A program made the position numbers and the translations under genes. From NCBI GenBank assembly GCA_020744225.1, contig JAGMWG010000003.1:248001-312000 (forward strand): a DNA stretch of 64,000 nucleotides. Direction: 5' to 3'. A model generated the notes under the pieces. It did no database searches, was not told the origin of the DNA, and was given only the letters and a program-made list of their open reading frames with translations. Positions 37,101 to 52,100 of the stretch are shown here, piece by piece. The DNA is from Paraphoma chrysanthemicola. Lineage: Eukaryota; Ascomycota; Dothideomycetes; Pleosporales; Phaeosphaeriaceae. Positions within the stretch are counted from its first letter, which is position 1, and each line of letters starts with the position of its first letter.

Positions 37101-40100
37101 TCAGGAGCAAACCTATTCAATACTGCACTTTCGTACCGGCGCCTGCCTCCCGACTCCGCTGTCGATGCGACCGGCGTTGAGATACGTGAAGTTGCGCCCA
37201 TATACGACCCTACAGAGTATTCTGTCAGTATCAATATCGAGATTGGCGATTCAACTGCAGCGGTGGATTTAGATTATTGGACAGATCACCTTTCTGGAGG
37301 GCAAGCTTCGAACGTTGCCAGTACCTTTGTTCGTGCCCTGGAGAACATTGTCTACAATTCCAAGCGGCCAATATCCGCCCTCGATTTCCTCAGCCAAAAT
37401 CACCTGCAGCAAATCCAGGCATGGAATGTTATGCCTCCAACCTTGAACGATTGCGTACACCACAGGTTTGCATCGTGGGTTACATCGCAGCCTACCGCCC
37501 CGGCTATCCGGGGGTTTGACAAGGACTACACCTATGCGGAGCTCGCGGATATCACAGATCGCTTGGCGCACTATCTTGTTGGTCTCGGGATTGGCCCCGA
37601 GATCTTTGTCCCGACATGCTTCGACAAAAGCGCATTCGCCGTCGTAGCCATGCTTTCGGTCCTCAAAGCGGGTGGTGCCGCCGTCCCACTCGACGCCAAG
37701 CACCCGAAATCGGCCCTTCAAACGCGATTAGAAGACGCTTCTGCAAAGGTAGTCTTGACGACTGCTGCTCGGGCCGAGAAACTGAATGGTCTGGTCGAGA
37801 ACGTGGTGATAGTCGATGATGTTTTCCTTGGCTCACTCCCCCGTCAAGTCGGGCCACCAAGTACCGGGGTTCAGCCTCACAATCCCTGTTTCGTCATCTT
37901 CACCAGCGGAAGCACGGGTAGGCCAAAGGGAGTTGTCCTTGATCATTCAGCCATGGTCACCAGTGCAGAGGCTCATGGCACGAAGCTAGGCTTCCAACCC
38001 GGCTCCCGGGTTCTGCAATTTGCAAGCTACACTTTCGACAATTCCCTTGAGGAGATGTTCACTTCGCTTCAACGTGGAGCTTGCGTCTGCGTCCCGTCTG
38101 AGGATCAGCGCGTGAACGATCTCCCGGGTGCTATTGCTGAACTAGAGGCAAATTTCATGGATCTGACGCCAACTGTTGCTGCGTTGCTTTCACCAGCTGA
38201 TGTGCCATCCATAAAAAGCATGGGTCTTGGTGCTGAACCTCTCACCAAAGCTCTGATTGAGACTTGGCGTCAACACGTCAGAGTCTTCGGCCAATACGGG
38301 CCGAGTGAAGCATCCATTAACTCTGCATGGCGTGACTTCACCAACGGCGGTGAGGCCACGAATATTGGCAAGGCTATTGGAAGTGTTTCATGGGTTATCG
38401 ATCCAGATAATCGAGACCGACTAATGCCAATTGGCTGTAAAGGCGAATTGCTGATCGAAGGACCCATTCTGAGTCGAGGCTATCTCAATGATCCTGAGAA
38501 GACTGCACTAGCTTTCATCAAAGACCCAGAATGGGCTCGCGCCAGTGGCTCGATTGGTCGGCGGTTCTACTGCACGGGCGATCTCGTCCAATACACGTCC
38601 GAAGGTGAGATGATCTATATGGGTAGGAAGGACAGTCAGGTGAAGGTAAGCTTCATTGCAGTGTTCGGCATGTACGGCCCATACTTACACGCGACAGCTC
38701 AACGGTCAACGTATCGAACTAGGAGAGATCGAGCATCATCTGAAACTCAACCTGCCTTCCGGTGCCAAGTCTGCTGTGGAGCTAGTAAAGTTCGTCGACA
38801 GCAAATCGCTAGTTGGATTCATCTGCCTTAATGGCGATTCGAGCGCGATGCCTGCCATTGCCGAAATGGTTGACGAGGTGCGAACACTCGCGAAGCAGGT
38901 AGAAGTTGCGCTTGGCGAGGCACTACCTTCTTACTACGTGCCTGCGATGTTCATGCCAGTCACAAACATGCCGATGACAACGTCCGGCAAACTAGATCGT
39001 AAAGTCCTTCGACAGCTCGCGGCTGATGTGCCAGAGGCGCAAATGGCCTCCTTCCGCCTTGCTGGTAATAGTGGGCGACCACCGTCCGGCAAGGTCGAGA
39101 TTGCTCTTGCACGCTTGTGGGCAGATGTGTTGAAGCTGAGTGCTGACACAGTAGGTGCCGAGGATTCATTCTTCCGCTTGGGTGGCGACTCAATCAGTGC
39201 TATGCGTCTAGTCTCTGCAAGCAGGAAGCAGGGCGTGGTGTTGAACGTGGCAAACGTCTTTGCTCAGCCCAAGCTTGTCGACATGGCTGCCACCGCTGCT
39301 GTGCTCTCTTCAGAGGAGCTCAGTACCCAGGCTAATAGCATCGCCGTGCCTTATGAGCTGATATCCATCGACAACAAGCAACGGATTATCGACTTCGCTG
39401 CCGAAGAGTGCTCTGTCGCCCTGAGTGATATCGAGGACATATATCCTTGCAGTCGCTTACAAGAAGGGTTGATCTCGCTATCAACCAGAGATCCGGGTTC
39501 CTACGTTGCTCAGCCTACATACCGTCTGCCTCCAAATGTTGACGTGCCCCGCTTCAAAGCGGCATGGAACAAAGTCATCGCCAATGAGGCAATACTGCGC
39601 ACGCGCATCATTCACAATGATAATTTCGGCTTTCTCCAAGTCGTGATCAAAGAGCAACCCAACTGGCAGAGTCTCTCTCAGCTTGAAGATGTCACGGAAG
39701 CGCACAGGCAGCTGCCAGCTACACCTGGAGGACCTCTAGTGAGTTATACAATCGTCGGAGAAGGTACCGCATCACCTTCATTCATCTGGACTGCACATCA
39801 TGCTGTATACGATGGATGGAGCTGGTCGATTTTGTTCAAGCAAGTCGAATCTTGCTACCAAGAGCTCAGACCAGACTTGCCACCATCGGTCCCGTTCTCA
39901 CGCTTCGTCAAGTATCTGTCAACGCTACAGAAAGAAGACTCTGACAAGTTCTGGCTTTCACATCTCGATGGTGTTTCTGCGCCTCAATTTCCCCAGTTGC
40001 CGAGCCCAGACTACAAAGTCCAAGCAACAAGCCAATTGCTTCATCAAGTCAAGATGACCCGCCAAGCAGATATGGAGGTTACCATGCCATCACTCATCCG

Positions 40101-43100
40101 CGCAGCATGGGGCTTGCTTTTAGCTACTTACTCTGGCTCTGATGATGTTCTTTGGGGTGAGACCAATAGCGGACGTGAAGCTCCTGTTGTCGACATCGAG
40201 AGCATTATCGGTCCTACTCTTACCACGGCCCCCGTGCGATTGAAGCTCAATCGTGGCTTGACGGTACGTGATTATCTCCAAGAAACGCAAAGGCAAGCTT
40301 CAGCGACTCTGCCATATCAATTCGCGGGACTGCAGCATATCCGCAAGCTTAGCGCAGAGACCACTGTGGCTTGCGATTTCCAGAGCTTCCTTGGCATTGT
40401 TGCTGGCGACAATCTCCAGGACGTCGAGAGCGACTTATGGAACATGGAAAGTACCGGCACTTCTGGAACCAACTTCTTCAGCTATGCGCTTGTGTTCAAC
40501 TGTACAGTCGAAAAGGATGGTGTGAGTGTTGAAGTACTCTATGACAGCCATGTCACTGAGACATGGTATGTTGAGCGTTTGATGCAGCAGTTTGATTTCA
40601 TCTTGAACTGCTTCAGCTCTCAGAATCATCTCAACCACACCCTTGGAGACATTGTACTCGTTAATCCACTAGACATGGCGACCATCACCGATTGGAATAA
40701 AACACCGGTCCTCACTGTCAACCAATGCATACATAGTGTCATCGCAGAAGGACCAACCATTTCGCGGCCCACTGCCATTGCCATTGACGCATGGGATACG
40801 GGCGCCATGTCTTATCGCGAGCTAGACGAGCTCTCGACCCGCCTAGCATCTCGTCTTCTTTCGCTAGGCGTAGAGGCCCAGTCCATCATTCCGATCTGTT
40901 TCGATAAGTCAGGGTGGACAATTGTGGCTATCCTTGCGATTCTCAAAGCGGGTGCAGCCTTTGTTCCACTTGACTTCGAAGCACCGGTTTTGCGTCTGCG
41001 CGAGCTCGTCGGCGATGTGAGTGCAAAGTGGATATTATGTGCGCCGAAACTCGAAGAACTGTGTCGGTCACTGGGGTGCAACACTCTAGCCATCGACCGC
41101 GCCGCCACCGATCAGTATGAGGATCGCATGAACACATTGCCAGAGGTCAGTAGCGATTCAGTGGCCTACGTATTCTACACGTCAGGTTCGACTGGCAAGC
41201 CAAAGGGTGCAGTGAACACTCACTCCTGTTGGGTTTCGAGCTCCACTGCTTTTGCACCCGCATGGGACATCACGGAAACATCTCGCGTGCTTCAATTTGC
41301 ATCTTACGTCTTTGATGCGTGTTTGATCGAGATTTTCAGTACGTTGATGGTAGGTGGAACGGTGTGCGTGCCTGACCAAGACTCTCGGACCAACGACCTT
41401 GTCGGTGCCATCAACAAATTTGAAGTCAACTGGGCAGCACTCACGCCTTCCGTCGTCCGCGTCATGCAGCCCTCGCTGGTTCCAAACCTCAAGAACCTGG
41501 TCCTGGTCGGCGAAGCGATGTCGCAACAAGATCTGCTTACTTGGGCAGATCGTGTCACGCTCGGCAACGGATATGGTCCATCAGAATGCGCTGCGGTCGC
41601 AACTTTCAATACTATGACGATGAAAACGAAGCCCAACAATCTTGGCAAGGTTATTACCTCACGAGGATGGATTGTTTCGAAGGGCAACCACCACGTACTT
41701 GTGCCCGTCGGTGCTGTTGGTGAGCTGCTCCTGGAAGGACCAGCCCTCGGCGCTGGGTACCTCAACGACCCCGCGAAGACAGCCGAAGCATTCGTTCGCG
41801 ATATCAGGTGGGCCACCGGTATTGTCGATCCATCTGCACGCTTCTACAAGACTGGCGACCTGGTGAAGTACAATGAAGACGGCACGATGCTTTACCTTGG
41901 ACGTAAGGACTCGCAGACAAAGGTCCGTGGTCAGCGTCTTGAATTGTCCGAAGTGGAGCATCATCTCATCGAAGATGCGGCCGTCCAAAATGCTATCGCG
42001 TCGGTGCCGACAACTGGTCCTTGTGCGAAGCGACTAGTGGGTATTGTCTCTATCAAGGACGCTTCCATTTCCGGCGCATCGAACGGTATCTTGCAGCTTC
42101 TACCTCAGGAGCTAGCTACAACGAACATCAACACTATACGTGATCACCTATGTGAGAGATTGCCATCATACATGATCCCGTCTCTCTGGGTTGCTATCTA
42201 TCGCTTTCCACTGACCCCTGGCGGCAAGATGGATCGCCGACGTGTTGTGCAATGGCTAGAGCATATGAGTAGTGAAACCTACCGCGAAGTGTCTACGTTG
42301 GGCCTGGAAGCACCTAAGGAAGACGCGACAAGCACCGAGAAGAAGCTGCAGGACATCTTTGCGAAAGTGCTGAACTTGCCACCTGAAGACATACGCCTCA
42401 ACCAGTCATTCTTGCATCTTGGTGGCGACTCTATTGCGGCCATGCAGGTCTCGTCGCAATGTCGGTCCCAGGGACTAGCTATCACCGTGCAAGATCTTAT
42501 CCGAGCCAAATCGATTACGGCGCTTGCGGCTACTGTTACAACATCAGTCCAGGACACCTCACCCAGCGTGTCTACCCAAGAGTACAATTTGCCTTTCGAC
42601 CTGTCGCCTATACAGCGCGTCTTCTTTGATACTGTTGGCGAGGCGCATCATCACTTCAATCAAGCTGAACTATTCCGTCTCGCTCGCAACTTCGAGATTG
42701 ATGAAATCCGAGCGGCTCTTACTGCTTTGGTCAAGACGCACCCGATGTTGCGAGCACGCTTCACCAAGAATGACACGGGACTGTGGGAGCAAATGATCGA
42801 AAAGGACACAACATCCTCCTTCAGGCTGCAGCAGCATCGTGTAGCAGAATCGAGCGACAACGTTTTGAAACCCATCATCGATGCGAGCCAGACTTCGTTG
42901 GACATTGTCAATGGACCTGTGTTCGCAATCGACGTATTCGACCTTGACGATACATTCTCGCAAGCGATTGCTATGGTAGCGCATCACTTAGTAGTTGATG
43001 TCGTCTCCTGGGGTATTATCCTCGAAGACTTCCAGGGTCTGCTCAATGGTGTCAGCACTCCGCCACAGAGTTTGCCCTTCCATGCTTGGTTGCAGCAACA

Positions 43101-46100
43101 AGCAGCTCGAGCTAGGCAGGAGACTGCCGGCAAAGTGTATCCAATCAGCTCGATCACGCCTGCCAGCCTTGACTACTGGGGTATGGAGACGCAGCCCAAT
43201 CTCAACGCTGATGTAATTGAGCAAGATATCTCTCTCAGTACAAGAGACACCATGCTTTTGCTTGGAGCTCAAGACGCTCTTGGAACCGAGATTCTTGACA
43301 TCTTGGTTGCAGCTCTTCTCGAATCTTTCCGCAAAACATTCTCCGACCGACCCACTGTAACCATCCACAATGAGGGTCATGGCCGAGAGCCATTCGACCC
43401 CAAGCAAGATCTCACACGCACTGTTGGATGGTTCTCAACAGTTCTACCTATACATCTTCCACTATCCTCTGACGATACGACCGACCTTGTGAGTACTATT
43501 CGCTGGGTCAAGGATGTGAGAGATCGAACGCCTGGTAAAGGGAGGCCATACTTCGCTTACCGGCAATTGACCGAGGCTGGCAAAACTCGTTTCGCTAGCC
43601 ATTGGCCAGCGGAAGTGATGTTCAACTATCACGGTAGACTACAGCATCTGGACCGCAAAGAAGCGCTACTCCAGCCCCTCGAAGGCATCGATACTAAGGA
43701 GGTTGGCGACAACGTTCCTCGCTTAGCGCTTTTTGACATCACGGCAGCTATCTCACAGGGAGCCATCAAGATGTCGTTCGGCTTCAACAAGCACATGAAA
43801 CGTCAGAACGAGATTCGAGCTTGGATTGGGGAGTGCCGCCAAACTCTCATCAATGCCGTTGACCAGCTGCTTCAAGTACGACCGGAGCCAAGTTTGAGCG
43901 ATTTCAAGCTATTGCCGCTTACATACAATGGCTTATCCCGACTCTCCGCCGCGCTACCAGCCGGCACTACCGTTGCAGATATTGAAGATATCTACCCAGC
44001 GTCACCCATGCAGCAAGGTCTGTTGCTGGCGCAGATGAAGCACCCAGAGCTATACATGTACCACGCTATCCTTGAAGTTCAGTGCGCCGACGCAGCTCAG
44101 ACCATAGATCCAAGACGGGTTGCTGAGGCGTGGCAAGTGGTCGTACATCGTCACCCGGCATTACGCACGATTTTCATCGACAGCCTCGCAAGGGACGGGT
44201 CGAAGAACCAAATTGTCTTCAAGAACAAGCCTGGACGAATCCAATTCATGACGGATTGCGATGATTCTAATGTTGCGAAGGTTCTGCGAGAGCAACCTGG
44301 CATTGATTGTCGCGAAGCCATGGCACCTCACCGTATAACAATATGCAAGACCAAGTCAGGCAAGGTGTGGGTGAAGCTCGAGCTCAGTCACGCCATAAAC
44401 GATGGAACATCTATCACGAATATCCTAGGCGACCTTTCACAGGCCTATGAGCGAAAGCTGACCAGAGCTGATTCCGGTCCCCTCTACCGAGACTTCATCG
44501 CACACATTTTGTCTTCCTCGCAGGACGTTGACGTTACGTACTGGAAGAAATATCTATCCGGGGTCGAGCCATGCTTTTTCCCAAACCTCAATGATGGAAA
44601 GTCAGGCCCGCATAATCACGAATCGGTTGAGGTCACTATCGCGGATGCCTCTCCGATTCAAGAATTCTGCAAGAAGAACGGCGTCACTCTTTCGAACGTC
44701 CTCCAGGTCACGTGGGCGCTTGTGCTACACTGTTATGTTGGTGCCCACGATGTGTCATTCGGAGTTATTGCATCCGGTCGCGATGTACCCGTGAAGAACA
44801 TTGAGGAGGCTGTTGGCGTCTTCGTAAACATGCTAATTGCTCGCCTCACCTTCTCGGATGAGACGACCATCTCGCACCTTCTTGAAACCATTCAGACGGA
44901 TTCGATGAACGCACTAGCTCACCAAGCTTGCTCGCTTGCGGATGTTCAGAATGAACTACAACTTCCTGCTCTCTTCAATTCTGCGTTCACATTTCAGCGA
45001 CGCAGCCTCTCACGAGACCCAGAGACCACGGCACTCATCTTCGAAAACATGGAAGCGGAAGATTCCGGCGAATATGCAATTACCATCAATGCGGACGTCT
45101 CTGATGAGGAGATTTCCGTCGACTTTGGCTACTGGACTGACAAGATATGCCCTAGCCAAGCTCGTGGTATGGCCGACACGTTCGAGAAAGTCTTGCTGGC
45201 TATCGTGTCAAGCAATGTCATGGAGCTCACTGTTGGAAATTTAGATGTATTCACTTCAAACAGTCTGCGCCAAGTCATGGAGTGGAATGCTACCCCAACA
45301 CTGGCAATCCGTCGCTGCGTGCATGAAGTCATCCACGAACAGGCACTCACTCGGCCACGTGTTACGAAGGCAGTCGATGGACATGACGGTAGTTTCACCT
45401 ATCAAGAGTTCGACAAGATCACGGATCAGATTGCGACCCACCTCCAGTCGATCGGCGTCACGACGGAGACATTTGTGCCAATTCTATTCGAAAAGTCTTC
45501 TTGGGCTGTGGTCAGTATGATCGCGATCATGAAGGCTGGTGGCGCATACGTGCCTCTCGATCCTAAACATCCCCAGACACGTCTTCAGGAGCTCATCAGC
45601 GACGTTGGTGCTAAGGTTGTTCTTTGCTCTCGAACTCATCATGCGCGCGCGATCAAAGTGGCCGCGACACCGATCATAGTCGATGCGCAGGCAATCAGGA
45701 AGCTACGCATGCCATCCTCAGCCAAGCCAAAGTCAATCGCGACGCCCGACAATGCAGCGTACTGTTTGTTCACGTCTGGCACAACCGGCAAGCCCAAAGG
45801 TACCATCATTCCGCACCAGGCTTTCTGTACGAGCGCAGCTGCATTCACACGTCGTATGAACATCAATGCAACATCTCGCACATTCCAGTTCGCCAGCTAT
45901 ACATTTGACGCTAGTTGCATTGAGATTCTCTCAGCTCTCACCGTGGGTGCCACTGTCTGTGTGCCGAGCGACGAAGAGCGCATGAACAATCCTGCTGGTG
46001 CTATTCGCAAACTCAAGGCTACATGGTCGCTCTTGACACCCTCTGTGCTCGGGACCATTGAGCCAGATCGTGTCCCCTGCTTGAAGACCCTCGTGGCTGG

Positions 46101-49100
46101 CGGAGAGGCGCTGCCAGGACCTATCATCAAGAAGTGGGGTACTAATACCTGCTTCATCAATGCCTACGGCCCTACTGAATGTGCAGTCGTTGCTGCTACA
46201 TGTTATAAATCGACTCTCGACCACAAATTACTCGAGACGGAGCCAGGAACTATTGGCACCGGATCTGGCGCACGCCTCTGGATTGTGCATCCGCGAAACC
46301 ACGATAAGCTAATGCCGGTCGGGACTATTGGCGAGCTGGTCATCGAAGGCCCTACAGTCGCACGGGGCTATCTCAACGATGAAGTCAAGACTGCGAAGGC
46401 TTTTATCGATAATCCTGCATGGGCGTCAACGATAGCTTCGGAACGTAGCGGATTCTTGGCGTCGCGCATGTACAAGTCTGGTGATCTGGTACGGTACAAC
46501 TCCGATGGATCTATTAGCTACATTGGTCGCAAAGACACTCAGATCAAGCTCAATGGACAGCGAATCGAGCTGGGTGAAATTGAGTTCCATGTCGGCAAGA
46601 ACTTGCCCGAGCATGTCCAGTCCGCCGTGGACCTAGTTGCACCCTCGGGTCGCGCGAAGGCCCTAGCAGTATTCTTCGCTCTGGTGCATAACAAGCCAGA
46701 AAATCCTCCTGAATCCGATCAGGAGATACATGCGGATTCGTCGACCGAAGAAGAACTTCTCCTTCCGATGAGTGACCAGTTGCGCAACATGTGCAAGTCA
46801 GCGGAGAATAGTCTTGGCGGTGCTCTACCGTCTTACATGATCCCAGCTATCTTCATACCCATCAAGAAGATGCCATGGACGTCAGCTGGAAAGCTTGACC
46901 GAAATCGCCTTCGCACGATGGTGCAAAACCTCGACCGCGAAGCAATGGCGCCATACCGCTTGACGAGCATGATGAACAAGAAACAGCCAACTTCTGCAGC
47001 CGAAGAGAAATTACGCAACATCGTATGTTCAGTGTTGAGCCTTCCAGCTTCCTCCGTTGGTATCGACGACAGCTTCATTCGTCTTGGTGGCAATTCGGTA
47101 CTCGCCATGCGTCTTGTTGCTGCTGCCCAGGCTGAGCATATGAATCTTTCCGTCGTCGACATCTTCACACAACCCAAGCTTTCTGATTTGGCTGCCAAGT
47201 GCATAATTTTTGACGAGGCTAATTCGAATGCACAGCTGGTGCAGCCTTTCGAACTTCTTCATAGCTCTATTGTTCAATCGCAGGCCATCGAGGAGGTTGC
47301 AGAGCAATGCCACGTCTCCAAAGCGCACGTTCAGGATATCCTACCAGCGAGTCCATTACAAGAGGCGCTGTTTACTCTTTCGATCAAGCAGCCAGGTGCC
47401 TATGTGGCTCAGCACATTCTTGAACTTGCGCAGGGCGTGGACGTCGACAGGCTTAAGATTGCTTGGGCCACAGCAATTCAAGAAATCGACATCCTTCGCA
47501 CGCGCATCGTGCAGCTACAATCTGGACAGTTCATGCAAGCGGTCTTGAGTGAAGCCGCCATCTCCTGGCAAGATAACGCATCGCTGGAAGATGTTGAAAA
47601 GGTCGCGAAGCAGATACCTAAGCATGTTGGAGGGGAACTCACCGCATACACCATTGTGCGAACTACATCTAAAGTGCATCTCGTATGGACTATCCATCAT
47701 GCACTTTATGATGGTTGGAGCATTGCTTTGATGCTGCAACGTGTTCATCAGATCTATCAAGAAGGCACATCAGATATGCCTCAAGCCCCCTACACTCGTT
47801 TCATCAAGTATCTTACCACCGTTGATCCCAAAGGCTCGAAGAATTTCTGGAAGAACAGCCTAGAGAACGCTGCGTCCTATCAGTTTCCTCAACAATCCCA
47901 CTCGACATCAAACGAGGCGCCCGTCGGGCGGACATTGCAGCACACAATGCAGCTCAAACCGCAAAAGTCCACTGATGTCACGCCATCCAACTCAATTCGA
48001 GCGGCATGGGCGTTGTTGCTTGCAGCGTATACTGGTAGTGACGATGTAGTGTTCGGCGAGACGCTTACTGGACGAGACATCTCAGTGCCTGGCATCACTG
48101 AGGTTTGTGGACCTACCTTGACCACTGTGCCCAGCAGGATACGCGTCAATACATCTGCCACTGTGTCAGAGTGGGTGAAGGAGATCTCCTCAAACGTCAC
48201 GGATCGCATCCCTCATCAACACTTTGGTCTGTCTGAGATCCGGAAACTGAGCGACGATGCGGCTGCTGCATGCGACTTCCAAAACTTACTCGTCGTGCAA
48301 ACTGCAGAGGAAGATGTTTCCGAGTCCGTGTGGTCTGTGTGCGACAATAGCACCCAGGGCAACTTCTTCACATATCCATTAGTCATCGAATGCACGATGG
48401 GCAAGAAGAGCGTAGAGTTTCAGGCACACTATCACCAGAACGTGATCTCCACATTCGAGGTCCAGCGTCTGCTATTCGGCTTCGAGTCTGCTCTCCAGCA
48501 GTTGAGTACGGCAAACCGCGTGGGAGACGTGCGCATACTCAGCCAAGAAGATATCGAACTTTTGCGCACCTGGAATACAACCGAGCCAGTGAAGATCGAA
48601 GATACAATTCCTGCTCTCTTCCTGAAGCAAGCCGAGAAACAGCCCAACGCCATAGCGGTGTCTGCGCACGACGGCGACCTCACCTACTCTGAGCTTCTTG
48701 ACCTAGCATCTAGACTGTCACAGGAACTCGTGAAGCTTGGCGCAGAGCCGGAGCAGCTCATCCCCACGTGTTTGGATAAGTCGAAGTGGGCCATTGTCGC
48801 GATCATGGGCATCCTCATCTCCGGAGCCGGCTATGTGCCGCTCTCTCCGACACACCCAACTTCACGACGGCAGCAAATCATCTCAGACTGCAGCGCAACG
48901 ATCGTTGTATGCTCTCCCGAGTACGAAAGCCGCTTCGCAGGTGTAGTACCCAATGTCATCGGCATCAACGAAGCGTCAGTATTATCGCTGCCAGCTACGC
49001 TGCGCGACATCCCGTTACGAGCAAAGAGCAACAACACCTGTTACGTTATCTACACTTCTGGAAGTACTGGTGTACCAAAGGGTGTTGTTGTGGAGCACCG

Positions 49101-52100
49101 AGCGATAGCGTCGAGCTCTGCCGCAATCTGCAAGGGTCTCCATATGAGGCCAACTTCGAGAGTCTTTCAATTCTGCTCTTTCCTCTTCGATGTTTCCATC
49201 GGCGAAATCCTCACGCCTCTTACGTGCGGTGCGACTATTTGCGTACCTTCGGAACAGCAACGAACCACGGATGTTGCTGCGGCTATCACGTCCTTGAACG
49301 CAGATTGGGCATTCTTGACACCTTCAGTCGCATGCCTCATCAATGGCCCTGGTGCAGTGCCCACGCTCAAGACTTTGGTCGCTGGCGGCGAACCTATGAC
49401 TCCTGAAGTGATCAAACGTTTTGCGTCTGGGTTACAGCTCTGCAATGGGTACGGACCGACCGAGGGAACGGTTTTCGCGGTGACGAATGACAAAGTCTCC
49501 GAGCAGCAAGATGCAACTAGCATTGGCTTCGTTACTGAAAGCGGCCGAAGCTGGCTCACTCAGCCAACCAACCCTCAACAGCTTGCACCTGTTGGTGCGA
49601 TTGCTGAGTTGTGTATCGAGGGCTCTTTCCTCGCCCGAGGATATCTTAACGATGCGACCAAGACCGCGGAATCTTTTGTTGAAAACCCTGGATTCCTTAA
49701 AGATTTCACCAAGGCCACTTCAACGCGTGTATATCGCACGGGCGATCTCGTGCAATACGCTCAGGACGGATCCATCATCTACATTGGGCGCAAGGACAAC
49801 CAAGTCAAACTTGCCGGTCAGCGCATTGAACTGGCCGAGATTGAGCATCACCTACAGACCGACACCAAAATTCAGCATGCAGTTGTTCAACTACCGAAAG
49901 GCGGTCCTGGTAAAGGCAAACTCATAGCCACCATCTCGTTCGCCACGCCCGCTACGAAGACGAATATCGATGAGCAGCAGTGGCGCACGCTTATCACAGC
50001 AGAAGAAGTCCCAGCACAGATCAATCAAGTCAGGGAAAGATTGTCGGATCTCGTGCCATCGTACATGGTTCCTACAGTATGGGCTGCTGTGCCTCGGATA
50101 CCATTGCTAGCTTCTGCCAAAGTGGATCGCAAGCAGGTCGGTGCGTGGCTTGAGACTTTGGACGATGCTTCCTACCAGCAGATTCTGGATCTCAACAATA
50201 GCGGAGTTGCTTCGGTCCCGATTACTGATACTGCTATAAAGCTTCAACACATATGCGCCAAGGTGCTTAACAAGAACATCGATGACATTCCCACGCATCG
50301 TTCATGGCTATGTAAGTACCTTAAAATCCACTTTTCGTGACGCCCTACTGATATCTTCCAGCACTCGGAGGCGATTCGATCATGGCCATGCAGTTGCTTG
50401 CGAAATGCCGAGCCGAAGGTATTCATCTCACACTGAATCAAGTGCTACGTGCGAAGTCTCTCGCCCATCTCGCGCGTAACATCGAGCCGTTCAATATCGT
50501 GGACTACGAAAATGAGCAGACGGACATACCTTTCGCGCTTTCTCCCGTTCAGAAATTGTACTTTCAGACGAGGGGCAACGAAAAGGGCTCACATTTCAAC
50601 CAATCGTACACTGCTCGCATATCGCACAGCATCAGCAACAATGATCTTAAGCATGCATTCGACCAGATCATTTTATGTCACTCAATGCTCCGTGCGCGTT
50701 TCACTGAGAGCGAGAAGGGGGAGTGGGCGCAAACAGTGCTTGGCGATACTAAGCAGTCGTACCAGTTCAAGACATACGATGTCGCGGGTATGGACGAGGT
50801 GGCACGAGTCATCTCTGCCACTCAAAAGGGTCTCAACATCCAGAGTGGGCCTGTCTTCGCAGTCGATGTGATCAAAACTCGAATGGGCGAGCAAATCCTC
50901 TTCCTTGCTGCTCATCATCTAGTCATTGACGTTGTCAGCTGGAAGATCATCCTGGGAGACTTGGAGGAGCTCCTTAGTCCTGGAGCAACACCGAAATTAG
51001 CGAAGGCGCTTGCGTTCCAAGTATGGTGCGAAAAACAGGCTACGCATGCTCGTCAAATCGAGTCTAATCCCTCTACGCGAGCCCAGGAGCTGGTCGTGTA
51101 CCCAGCAGACCTGGCCTTCTGGGGAATGGACAAACAAGCCAACTTCTATGGAGATGTTGAACGCGACGACTTCACTATCGATGAATCGATTTCATCGTTG
51201 GCCATGGACACCAATGGAGCGTTGAGAACTGACGTTGTTGATCTTCTTGTTGCGGCGACAATTCACTCATTTTCGCGAGTTTTTATCAACCGACCCCCAC
51301 CAACCGTCTTCAATGAGTCGCATGGTCGTGAACCATGGGATTCGAGCAATATAGATCTCTCGCGAACAGTGGGATGGTTTACAACGATGTTTCCCATCAC
51401 GATTCCGATTGGTGAAGAAGAGGACGATGTCGTACATACACTACGACAGGTCAAGGATCTTCGCAGGCGCATCGCTGATAATGGCCGTCCATACTTTGCG
51501 CATCGCTTCCTTAGCGAAAAAGGGCAACAGAAAGCAGAAAAAGACATGCCCATGGAGGTTCTCTTCAATTATCTCGGGAAGACGCAGCAAGATGGATCCG
51601 ACGACTCGCTATTCCAACCAGTAGAGTTCGGCGAAGACGAAGAAGTAATGACATCCGACGTTGGCGTCAAGACGGCTCGCCTGGCACTTTTCGAAGTTTC
51701 AGCTTCGGTCGTTGATGGCCAAATTCAGATGAACTTCATGTACAACCGATGGATGAAGAACCAGAAGGGCATTCGACGATGGATCGCCGAATGCCAACGG
51801 ACGCTGGAGGAAATAATAACGACCATTGCTGAGATCAAAACGCCACAGCCCACCATGGCCGACTTCCCACTTCTTCCGCTCGACACGTACGAGCGTCTCG
51901 ACCGCGTGATCAAGGCACTCCCTGCTGTCGGCATCGCGACCTGCAATCAGGTCGAAGACATATATCCATGCTCAGCCATACAAGAAGGCATGATTCTTAG
52001 CCAAATCAAAGACCCAGAGTCTTACTGGTCCTACACCGCATTTGAGGTGAAGTCAAAGAGTGGTCCGATCGAATCAAGCAAGTTAGCAGAGGCATGGCAA

